Notes: generated by a model from the sequence alone, not told the origin. DNA of 6,163 nucleotides from Candidatus Methanophagales archaeon (GCA_014061035.1 JACGMN010000064.1:1-6163); one strand, 5' to 3'; shown: positions 1 to 5,907, numbered from the stretch's first letter. A program made the numbers and translations.

Positions 1-109
1 AATCAGAATAACTTTCTGGGGCTCGTTTAAATTTCCTTGCGATGATGTGGTTACATATCGATATGACTGCTTCGATAGCGGTTATCAACCGGTATTTAAA
101 ATTAAACAA
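1..109 (-). pseudogene. 5'-truncated HepT-like (DUF86/HEPN) RNase toxin fragment, runs off left edge
   Basis: On the minus strand an open frame runs from just after a stop at 110-112 to the window edge. It encodes LFNFKYRLITAIEAV, then ISICNHIIARKF, then KRAPESYSD. The pattern R/Y-x-L-x-x-AIEA-x-x-x-I-x-NHIIA followed by P-E-S-Y-x-D is the middle of DUF86/HepT proteins, the HEPN RNase partner of MntA-type nucleotidyltransferase antitoxins. Intact members have about 40 more residues upstream, and none of the minus frames there reads like them; the sequence is instead a T-rich terminator-like tract. No ATG precedes the fragment, and a TTG at 107-109 is the only near start. The catalytic R-x(4-6)-H motif would lie off the left edge and cannot be checked. 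The family match is by eye. Loss of the 5' end is inferred, and an unusual short gene is the alternative. Confidence 0.55.
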
Positions 110-113
110 TCAC

Positions 114-180
114 CAAATAAAATAAAAAATAAAAAAGATGGAGGGATAGATACCAGGATAATAAAGAGCGGTTTCCCTCC
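114..180 (-). terminator. Hairpin and T-rich terminator after the MscS-like gene
   Basis: Downstream of the minus-strand stop at 217, the arms at 174-180 and 140-146 (plus-strand tccctcc and ggaggga) can pair with a loop of about 27 nt. In the minus direction they are followed by several T runs (complement of 114-136). Oligo-T tracts are the main archaeal termination signal. The stem is short with a large loop, so the T tract is the stronger part of the call. Confidence 0.45.
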
Positions 181-216
181 GTTAACTTTTCTATTTTTAA
201 CTTGTTCGTTCTGCGA

Positions 217-882
217 TTATTCGCCTTCCTTCTTCTCTTGCAGCTTCTCTTTTACGTAGTCAGCAGTGACGTCCTTAAGTCTCCATCCTAATGCTATTCC
301 CATGGCGATTGCAATCCCTGCCGCAATTCCCCATGCCAGCGGAACGAGGAAAGTGTATATGATTGCCGTATCGACGCGTAACTGGTCCAATGCAAATACG
401 ATCACTACCAGGTAGAAGATCGCTCTTAACACCGTTGTTATCACGTCCGCGAACTCAACTTTTTTAGCTGCCAACTGTTCTCCTATCCTATCCATGACAA
501 AATCCGCAACTATCAGACCTACTACTAACACTATGATGCCTAAGATCAGATGCGGAATGTACAGGACGACTTGATGCATGACGACTTGATGCATGAGGGC
601 TGTGAGCACCAGGATGTTCAACACATTTACAGCAGCCATGATGAAGATCAAATATACGAACCATCTGATCAGTGCATCAAATACTCTTACTGTGGTCATG
701 CCTGATCTCTTGATCGTATCCCCGATAGCAGTTTTGTCAACTGCTTCGTCTACACCTATCTTATCGAGCACTTTGGATACTACTTTCCAATGATACGACC
801 TGCGAACAATCCTATTATCAGCGAACAATCCTATTATCAGAATTATTAGCACAGCAATCATCTCGGGTATATAACCCAGCAT
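217..882 (-). CDS. MscS-type conserved TM-helix membrane protein
   Basis: This 221-residue protein has about five hydrophobic helices (roughly 6-20, 70-96, 105-128, 148-166, 176-200). It contains two copies of the conserved TM-helix motif seen beside mechanosensitive channels (PF05552-like): YIPEMIAVLIILIIGLF at 4-20 and YIPHLILGIIVLVVGLIVAD near 108-127. The end GIALGWRLKDVTADYV near 195-210 also fits this family. No C-terminal MscS beta domain is present, so it is probably a small stand-alone membrane protein of unknown role and gating is not shown. The ATG at 882 is the only clean start, but family-like sequence (QESFAEAIGT) continues upstream in frame to an ATA at 913-915 and then a stop. 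The true start is therefore doubtful. Two in-frame-looking tandem duplications (565-594, 802-839) lie inside the gene, which may be diverging quickly or decaying. Confidence 0.7.
   Translation of the reverse strand: MLGYIPEMIAVLIILIIGLFADNRIVRRSYHWKVVSKVLDKIGVDEAVDKTAIGDTIKRSGMTTVRVFDALIRWFVYLIFIMAAVNVLNILVLTALMHQVVMHQVVLYIPHLILGIIVLVVGLIVADFVMDRIGEQLAAKKVEFADVITTVLRAIFYLVVIVFALDQLRVDTAIIYTFLVPLAWGIAAGIAIAMGIALGWRLKDVTADYVKEKLQEKKEGE
565..594. repeat. 15-bp perfect tandem duplication inside the MscS-like gene
   Basis: The unit gacgacttgatgcat occurs twice, at 565-579 and 580-594. It adds five residues in frame, giving MHQVVMHQVV just before the second YIPHL helix motif. Confidence 0.95.
802..839. 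repeat. 19-bp perfect tandem duplication inside the MscS-like gene
   Basis: The unit gcgaacaatcctattatca occurs twice, at 802-820 and 821-839. Nineteen is not a multiple of three, so the event alone would shift the frame. The gene is nevertheless open across it and reads GLFADNRIVRRSYHW at the junction. Confidence 0.95.
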
Positions 883-914
883 TGTTCCGATGGCTTCTGC
901 AAAACTTTCTTGTA

Positions 915-959
915 TTTTTTATATCATCTTTTTTTATATCATCTTTTTTTTATATCACC
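915..959. repeat. Three tandem T-run/atatcatc units in the leader of the MscS-like gene
   Basis: Three units of 14, 15 and 16 bp (915-928, 929-943, 944-959) each consist of a T run of 6, 7 or 8 bases followed by atatcatc, or atatcacc in the last unit. In the minus sense each unit reads GGTGAT or GATGAT, then ATA and an A run. Each therefore combines a Shine-Dalgarno-like or ATG-like element with a TATA-like element. The ATGs they contain (frame ATG ATA TAA) stop at once. Confidence 0.9.
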
Positions 960-983
960 TTCTACTTTTTTCATTCCTTTATG

Positions 984-1583
984 TTAATTAAGTTCACGAA
1001 GGCATGTCCTCACTTTGCTTACGATCTCGTCGAGCTTCTCTTGATGAACGCTCGCATGCCTTACGATGCCATCTACGATATCTACTACCGACCCGCGTGT
1101 ATTACCCGTCTTAAATCGCGTGCTTACTCCTATCCGCTCGAAATCTTCGAATGTCGCAGGGCATTGACAGAGAACGATGACAGATATATCCGCTCTTTCC
1201 AGAATAAACCGCACTTTATGGATGAAATGTTCTTTTACGTTACCGTGATGTAATACGGCAAGCTTATGTCCAGCGATTATCTCGACCTCACTCGACTCCA
1301 ATCCAAAGATTACGCCCGGCGCCGCTTCAAAGGGCATGTCTGCGGGTACTCCATCACCGGCATTCAATACTAATACGCTCGCGTGAATGCCCCGCTTCCT
1401 TAATTCAGTAGTTATCTCGCATACTGGCGCCGGCACGTGCCTCACGCCTGGTGACATTGCTACTGTGATCACATCATTCTTCCATGCTTTCGAGAACGTC
1501 CCTCTCTGAGCCATACCGCCGCCCAACCCAAGACCCGCCCCTTTCCTGCATGCTAATAACTGAGTCTCTCTCCCAACCGCCAT
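984..1583 (-). CDS. mcrC: McrC, MCR activation protein
   Basis: This 199-residue protein matches McrC, the protein encoded in the mcrBDCGA operon of many methanogens. McrC takes part in the assembly that reductively activates the nickel cofactor F430 of methyl-coenzyme M reductase. Recognisable blocks in order are CRKGAGLGLGGGMAQRGTF (12-30), VAMSPG (41-46), PVCEIT (53-58), VLNAGDGVP (72-80), FGL (93-95), the CQCPATFEDFERIGV region (139-153) and QEKLDEI (181-187). The length is that of McrC and is shorter than its paralogue Mmp7. The ATG at 1583 matches the family N-terminus. Neither mcrD nor mcrBGA is next to it in this window. The 82-bp repeat with TATA-like sequence lies immediately upstream, and no Shine-Dalgarno site is evident. 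The family call is firm; the exact role in this organism is inferred. Confidence 0.9.
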   Translation of the reverse strand: MAVGRETQLLACRKGAGLGLGGGMAQRGTFSKAWKNDVITVAMSPGVRHVPAPVCEITTELRKRGIHASVLVLNAGDGVPADMPFEAAPGVIFGLESSEVEIIAGHKLAVLHHGNVKEHFIHKVRFILERADISVIVLCQCPATFEDFERIGVSTRFKTGNTRGSVVDIVDGIVRHASVHQEKLDEIVSKVRTCLRELN

Positions 1584-1589
1584 TTTTTT

Positions 1590-1612
1590 ATTGTATATAA
1601 AGTATAACTTCT
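1590..1612 (-). promoter_or_regulatory. TATA-like promoter sequence for mcrC
   Basis: In the minus sense the sequence reads GAAGTTATACTTTATATAC just ahead of the start codon, with a good archaeal TATA-like TTTATATA. That box is only about 15 nt from the ATG. The more upstream TTATAC, about 22 nt away, would suit a near-leaderless transcript better. The spacing is unusual, so the promoter is plausible but unproven. Confidence 0.35.
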
Positions 1613-1687
1613 ACCTATTTAGGACGCAGATTTACGCAGATTTACGCAGAAAACTATTTCCTCAAATTATCTGCGTTCATCTGCGTC
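1590..1687. repeat. Palindromic repeat element, copy A (upstream of mcrC)
   Basis: Positions 1590-1671 match 5826-5907 at 79 of 82 bases; the differences are at 1595, 1615 and 1654. The element has 10-bp tandem units acgcagattt at 1624-1650. It also has an opposite arm, tctgcgttcatctgcgtc, at 1670-1687. That arm pairs with 1623-1640 at 16 of 18 positions, so this copy is a palindrome with an AT-rich centre. The architecture suggests a non-autonomous MITE or REP-like element. No coding capacity is seen. Confidence 0.85.
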
Positions 1688-1766
1688 AGATTATAAAATT
1701 TATTCTTTCTCGTTAACTACCTTTGACAGTGTTAATTTTTTTAATCTGTGTCTATAAAGATGGGGA

Positions 1767-2144
1767 TTACTTAGTTAACGCTTTTAACATAATTATATCT
1801 GGTCTCGGAGGAGCTTTAGAGCCCGCGAACTCCGTTCTACAACGCTCGCACAAGTCCCTTGTGGTGAGCCCAACCACCTCTTCAGACCCCGGTAACTTCC
1901 TCGCATATATGATCTCTGGCTCTACACCCACAGACTTACTTATTTCTTCTAATAACGCATTCACCTTCTTCGTGAATACCTCTACCGCATCACTCTGCAA
2001 CCCTCGCAAGTCTACCACAAAGCCGGTACAGCCACATGCCATTCCGAATACCTTTGCTTCCGAGACGAATATGTTGCCTACCTGTCCTCTTAGTTCCTCT
2101 TCAATTCTTCTTCTACCTTCTCCTATCTCTTCTTTTATTTTCAT
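1767..2144 (-). CDS. Four-cysteine conserved-looking hypothetical protein coupled to the U32 gene
   Basis: I do not recognise this 125-residue protein. It begins with a charged helix (KIKEEIGEGRRRIEEELRG, 2-20). A glycine/cysteine block ACGCTGF follows with C37 and C39, and then a hydrophobic strand and a helix (FTKKVNALLEEISKSVG). The C-terminal part, TTRDLCERC, contains C99 and C102. A CxC plus CxxC pair could bind zinc or an iron-sulfur cluster, but this is inference. Its start overlaps the U32 stop in an ATGA (2141-2144), with a partial Shine-Dalgarno AAGGTAG just upstream. Translational coupling and a shared function with the U32 protein are therefore likely. No signal peptide or membrane segment is seen, so it is probably cytosolic. 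The overlap and clean length argue that it is a real gene. Confidence 0.75.
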   Translation of the reverse strand: MKIKEEIGEGRRRIEEELRGQVGNIFVSEAKVFGMACGCTGFVVDLRGLQSDAVEVFTKKVNALLEEISKSVGVEPEIIYARKLPGSEEVVGLTTRDLCERCRTEFAGSKAPPRPDIIMLKALTK

Positions 2145-3160
2145 CTATCTACCTTCAGCACTTTCTCTGTTAGTTTATCACAATATCTACATTCATTACA
2201 TATCTTTCTACAGGTTCCCCATTGTTTTATGCTACCTTCTAACAGCTCGTTATCTACGTAAAATGCATCTCTGAGCTCTGAAGGACAATCAATGAGTTCT
2301 AACAGATTACCAGTGAATGAACGGCGGGAATAGACTTCCATGCACCTTATTATCCAGTTCACCGCATTCGCCCTACCGGTAATCTTGAAATTCTCGATGC
2401 CAATTACCTCATACTCTTTCAAGTCTTCAGGTCGTATCCACGGCGACCGTATAATTTGAGACGGGTCTCGCACCCTGATGGCGATGCATTTATCGAAATA
2501 ATAATCGCCAAAGATGTTCATAGATTGGGTCTGCGCTTTCAAGAGCGTAGAGCGAGCTGCTGTGAGATGAGAGAAGAGATTGAAATGAGCGTGTCGAAAC
2601 AGGCATTTGTATAGACAACCCTCATTCACAAGTACCTTGATCTCACAATTGACAGCCTTCGTTATCGCTTTTAAGACTGCAAAGTCGCGATTTACGTTCG
2701 TGTCTACCGCGATAATATCAGCACCAAGATATTCGAAAAACTCTGCTCGCTGCGGTGAATCCACGTGCGCTATGCACGAAACGAGTGTCTTCATCGATGA
2801 ATCCTGTAACAGCTCGACGAAACATGGTTCCGCTACAGTAACAGAGTCAACACCAGCATTGCTCAGTTCTTCGAAGTACGACGTGAAGAGCTTGTAACCT
2901 TCATACGTCAAGTGATGCCCGCCCAAACAGGATGGATTAATCACGACGTTCATCGTTATGCCGTGCTGATGTACGTATTCGGTTTGGTTCTCTATATCCG
3001 CAATACGAGCAGAATGTAGCGTAGCACGACCACTACCCATCATCTCCGGTGAGCCAGCCATATAAACTTCGTCTACTTCGTTTAAACCGCCTGCTTCTTT
3101 CGCTTCGATTATTGCTTCCAACGCCGCGAAATGTCCCGGATGCGGAACAGCTAATCTCAT
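2141..3160 (-). CDS. U32-family protein (UbiU/UbiV/RlhA-like), probable Fe-S enzyme
   Basis: This 339-residue protein carries the U32 signature VNEGCLYKCLFRHAHFN near 178-194, with C182, C186 and H190. It then has C225 in a CIAIRVRDP block, IRSPWIRPEDLKEYE, and FKITGR (258-263), all typical of the family. It starts with MRLAVPHPGHFAALEAI like other U32 beta-barrel proteins. Most characterised relatives are not proteases but [4Fe-4S] proteins that hydroxylate or modify RNA or quinone precursors. The substrate here is unknown. An extra C-terminal cluster, C317, C321, C324, C327 (CX3CX2CX2C), could hold a second metal site. The gene starts 45 bp after valS on the same strand and overlaps the next gene by 4 bp, which suggests an operon and a possible RNA-modification role. 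The ATG at 3160 has only a weak GAGAAG upstream. Confidence 0.85.
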   Translation of the reverse strand: MRLAVPHPGHFAALEAIIEAKEAGGLNEVDEVYMAGSPEMMGSGRATLHSARIADIENQTEYVHQHGITMNVVINPSCLGGHHLTYEGYKLFTSYFEELSNAGVDSVTVAEPCFVELLQDSSMKTLVSCIAHVDSPQRAEFFEYLGADIIAVDTNVNRDFAVLKAITKAVNCEIKVLVNEGCLYKCLFRHAHFNLFSHLTAARSTLLKAQTQSMNIFGDYYFDKCIAIRVRDPSQIIRSPWIRPEDLKEYEVIGIENFKITGRANAVNWIIRCMEVYSRRSFTGNLLELIDCPSELRDAFYVDNELLEGSIKQWGTCRKICNECRYCDKLTEKVLKVDR

Positions 3161-3205
3161 CGTATTTTCGTCTTCTCAGCAGATTACTATCTCCGAGAGT
3201 CAAAT

Positions 3206-5827
3206 TTAATTAATTATCGCCACCTTCACACCATTATCATTACCATTGTCAGTAATATCAAGAATAGTTATAGTTCCATCCTCATCCATAAGTTCAATCT
3301 CACGCATATCATCGCAGAGTTCCACCGTTGTTGCCGTCGCATTCTCTATATCTCTCGTATCAAAATCCTGATTTATATCGCGATTACCCACGAATATCTT
3401 CAGTTTACCAAGCGGTGCATTTAACGGAAGACTCTGCGCGGATTTATATCTTCTGACAGCCCGGACAATACCTGCAATAATCTCTCCTGCGCTCTCCGCT
3501 TCTAAACTGATCATATCCTGCCTTACCTCTGGCCAGTCTGTCCTGTGCACACTCGTTCTTGTTCCTGTTCCTATTCCTGTTCCCTCATCAGGTCCACCTG
3601 TGATCTGGGAATACATCTCTTCAGCGTAAAACGGAATGATCGGTGATAGCAATTTAGCAAGTGTCACTAACGTAATATACAGAGCATATTTAGCAGATTC
3701 CTTTCCTTCATCGTATGACCCTGAACCGGACCGCCCATATAACCGTGCCTTTACCAGCTCAATGTAATCATCTGCAAGCACGTTCCATGCAAAAGTGCGC
3801 AGATGTTTCATCGCTTCATCGAACTTATAATTTTCCATCGCGTCCGTCACAGACTGGATAAGCCTGTTCAGTTTAGAGAGCAGCCACATATCAACGACGC
3901 GTAGACTTACCGCTCCTTCTCTTTCTACATCCTTATTCTTATCCTTATCTTTATCCTTATCCTTATCCTTATCCTTATATTGATATTGATAACCAGATAG
4001 ATGGAACATAGCGAATCTGAGGATACTCCAGAGTTTTTGTGTGAACTTACTCGCAGCTACTATCTCCTTCTGCCGGAACTGGACGTCTGAGCCGACCGCA
4101 CCGCCAATTGCCGCCCATTGTCGTAATGCGTCTACACCATCTTTTTGAATCACCTCGTCAGGCGAAATAAAGTTATTCCGTGATTTACTCATCTTATTCC
4201 CATCTTCACCCAGTACCATGCCGTTTATTAAGATTGTCTGCCAGGGTACCGTACCGGTAAGCGCGAGCGAACGAAGAATAGAATAAAAAGCCCATGTTCT
4301 TATAATGTCATGCCCCTGCGGTCTTAATGCCACGGGGAATCCCACTCCAGCACTGGCAGTGGCAGTGGCACTGGCATTTGCATTTGCATTTGCATTTGCA
4401 TTGAGATCACATCTCGCAACCCAAAGAGCACTCAGTGAGGAGTCCATCCACGTGTCGAGCACATCGTTCTCGCCTTCAAATTCGGTACTGCCGCAGTTAG
4501 TACAGACCTCGGAGACCTTCGGACTGGTCATTGACGGATCTACCGGCAGTTCATCTTCACCAGCAACCTTCACGGCACTGCATTGCTTACAATACCAGAC
4601 CGGAATCGCGGTACTGAAAATCCGCTGCCTGGATATGCACCAGTCCCATTCCATAGACTCAACCCAATTTTTCAGCCTGATAGCAAAATGCTCCGGATAC
4701 CATTTTATCTCTTCAGATGCACGTATTATTTCAACCGGCATCACGCGGATGAACCACTGCAGTGTAGAGATGATCTCAATTGGAGTCTTACAGCGCCAAC
4801 AAATACCTACACTCTGTTCTATCGGTTCGTGTCTCCTAAGCAACCCTTGCGTCTTTAAGTCATCGATTATCCTCTTCCTGCATTCTGTCACGCTCAGTCC
4901 TTTATAGTCCTGTGCGACCTCGGTCATTCTCCCGCGTTCATCTATTGACGCTCTTAACGCGAGGTTATGCAGTTTCCACCAGCGCACGTCCTGCCGGTCA
5001 CCGAACGTGCAGATCATCACCACACCGGTTCCAAATGAGGGGTCAACGCTATCATCTTCATAGACTTTCACCTGATGCTCAAATATCGGTACTACCAGTT
5101 CTTTTCCTGCTATCTCTCTATAACGTTCATCGGCAGGATGCACTGCAACAGCAACACAACTCGCGAGCAGTTCTGGTCTAGTAGTCGCGATCTCGACATA
5201 TTCTGATCTTCTTTCGGGATCAGCATTCTTGAAGAGTATGTAACACAAAGAGGACGTTTTATCTTCGTAATCTACCTCTGCGAACGCTATTGCAGTCTCG
5301 CAGCGTGGGCACCAGTTCACTGGATACTCTGCCCGGTATATCAGCCCGTCATGATACATCTTTAAGAACGAAAGTTGCGTATATCGCTTGTAACGGTCAT
5401 CCATCGTAGCAAACTCCATGCTCCAGTCTATGGACATCCCCAGCCGCTGCATCATCTCTTTCATCTGCGATATGTTCTCTTTCGTCAGTTGCATGCAAAG
5501 CTCTCTAAACTCCTGTCTGCTTATCTGACGCTTGGATATACTATGCCGCTCTTCTACTTCCACTTCTGTCGGTAGTCCATGGCAGTCCCAACCCTGCGGA
5601 AACAGTACATCGTAACCGCGCATTCGCTTGTAGCGTGCGATGAAATCGATATAACACCAGTTTAAGGCATTACCGACATGAAAATCGCCAGTAGGGTACG
5701 GTGGCGGTGTATCAATAATATACGGCTGCTTATCCGGTGATCCGTCAAAACAATAGATCGAATCGTCCTCGTTCCAGCTCTCCAACCACTTCTTCTCTAC
5801 TATCGCCGGGTTGTATCTCTTTTTCAT
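3206..5827 (-). CDS. valS: Valyl-tRNA synthetase (archaeal type)
   Basis: ValRS charges tRNA(Val) with valine in the cytosol and hydrolyses mischarged threonine. The 873-residue length is normal for archaeal forms. Class I signatures are present: the HIGH-type motif FHVGN (49-53), PQGWDCHGLPTE (77-88) and KMSKS (545-549). The CP1 editing domain shows ATTRPE (214-219) and CTFGDRQD (273-280). Four CxxC zinc-knuckle pairs are seen (C173/C176, C343/C346, C413/C416, C442/C445), followed by DTWMDSS (458-464). The anticodon-binding domain begins near VDMWLLSKLNRLI (645-657). Three surface-loop-like regions carry hexanucleotide-encoded dipeptide tracts: NA/TA/SA at 476-493, KD at 618-633 and GT at 749-758. 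All conserved motifs are intact, so the enzyme should work. The ATG at 5827 matches the family N-terminus. It has no Shine-Dalgarno site, and the 82-bp repeat abuts it. Confidence 0.97.
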   Translation of the reverse strand: MKKRYNPAIVEKKWLESWNEDDSIYCFDGSPDKQPYIIDTPPPYPTGDFHVGNALNWCYIDFIARYKRMRGYDVLFPQGWDCHGLPTEVEVEERHSISKRQISRQEFRELCMQLTKENISQMKEMMQRLGMSIDWSMEFATMDDRYKRYTQLSFLKMYHDGLIYRAEYPVNWCPRCETAIAFAEVDYEDKTSSLCYILFKNADPERRSEYVEIATTRPELLASCVAVAVHPADERYREIAGKELVVPIFEHQVKVYEDDSVDPSFGTGVVMICTFGDRQDVRWWKLHNLALRASIDERGRMTEVAQDYKGLSVTECRKRIIDDLKTQGLLRRHEPIEQSVGICWRCKTPIEIISTLQWFIRVMPVEIIRASEEIKWYPEHFAIRLKNWVESMEWDWCISRQRIFSTAIPVWYCKQCSAVKVAGEDELPVDPSMTSPKVSEVCTNCGSTEFEGENDVLDTWMDSSLSALWVARCDLNANANANANASATATASAGVGFPVALRPQGHDIIRTWAFYSILRSLALTGTVPWQTILINGMVLGEDGNKMSKSRNNFISPDEVIQKDGVDALRQWAAIGGAVGSDVQFRQKEIVAASKFTQKLWSILRFAMFHLSGYQYQYKDKDKDKDKDKDKNKDVEREGAVSLRVVDMWLLSKLNRLIQSVTDAMENYKFDEAMKHLRTFAWNVLADDYIELVKARLYGRSGSGSYDEGKESAKYALYITLVTLAKLLSPIIPFYAEEMYSQITGGPDEGTGIGTGTRTSVHRTDWPEVRQDMISLEAESAGEIIAGIVRAVRRYKSAQSLPLNAPLGKLKIFVGNRDINQDFDTRDIENATATTVELCDDMREIELMDEDGTITILDITDNGNDNGVKVAIIN
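3555..3584. repeat. Hexanucleotide array encoding Gly-Thr repeats in valS
   Basis: Five hexamers related to gttcct encode the minus-strand run GTGIGTGTRT. The array lies in a predicted loop before the conserved DWPEV segment of the anticodon-binding region. Confidence 0.85.
3931..3978. repeat. Hexanucleotide array encoding Lys-Asp repeats in valS
   Basis: Eight consecutive hexamers, six perfect ccttat plus one tcttat and one ctttat, encode alternating Lys-Asp with a single Asn. The array follows a YQYQY run and lies between the catalytic domain and the anticodon-binding domain. Confidence 0.95.
4352..4399. repeat. Hexanucleotide array encoding Asn/Ser/Thr-Ala repeats in valS
   Basis: Eight hexamers are present: actggc, agtggc twice, actggc, then atttgc four times. 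They encode an (NA)n-SA-TA-TA-SA tract between the DTWMDSS segment and RPQGHDIIRTWAF. Two hexamer types occur in blocks, as expected from successive slippage rounds. Confidence 0.95.
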
Positions 5828-5907
5828 TGTGTATAAAGTATAACTTCTACTTATTTAGGACGCAGATTTACGCAGATTTACGCAGAAAATTATTTCCTCA
5901 AATTATC
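5826..5907. repeat. Repeat element, copy B (upstream of valS), lacking the opposite arm
   Basis: These 82 bases match 1590-1671 with three differences, at 5831, 5851 and 5890. The 10-bp acgcagattt units lie at 5860-5886. The match stops after aaattatc, and the tctgcgt arm present in copy A is replaced by unrelated sequence, so this is a half element. Its left end coincides with the valS start codon. Confidence 0.85.
5828..5849 (-). promoter_or_regulatory. TATA-like promoter sequence for valS within the repeat
   Basis: In the minus sense it reads AGAAGTTATACTTTATACACA directly before the ATG, the same sequence as in front of mcrC apart from one base in the box. The spacing to the ATG is short for an archaeal TATA box, so the assignment is tentative. 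Confidence 0.3.

Noticed and set aside
47..259. Plus-strand 70-residue open frame
   Set aside because: It overlaps the HepT-like fragment, the terminator and the end of the MscS-like gene. Its Lys/Ser/Phe-rich composition reflects the AT-rich tract.
944..975. Possible third copy of the 82-bp repeat ahead of the MscS-like gene (shared AAGTAGAAG in the minus sense)
   Set aside because: Only about nine bases match, and the flanks do not align with either copy, so chance is sufficient.
882..1253. Plus-strand 123-residue open frame opposite the 3' part of mcrC
   Set aside because: The hydrophobic start comes only from the T-rich repeat units, and the rest is the complement of mcrC.
984..1583. 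Assignment as methanogenesis marker protein 7 instead of McrC
   Set aside because: Mmp7 is a longer paralogue. The 199-residue length and the N-terminal alignment fit McrC better.
1624..1687. Possible CRISPR array from the acgcaga repeats
   Set aside because: The units are only 10 bp with no unique spacers of 30-40 bp, and the two arms are inverted, which fits a palindromic element.
1723..2274. Plus-strand 183-residue open frame
   Set aside because: It overlaps the four-cysteine gene and the 3' end of the U32 gene on the opposite strand. The protein has no family character, and the minus-strand genes form a coupled pair.
4305..4907. Plus-strand 200-residue open frame opposite valS
   Set aside because: It is antisense to a firmly identified synthetase. 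Its translation is low-complexity or shadow sequence of the hexamer array, with no recognisable domain.
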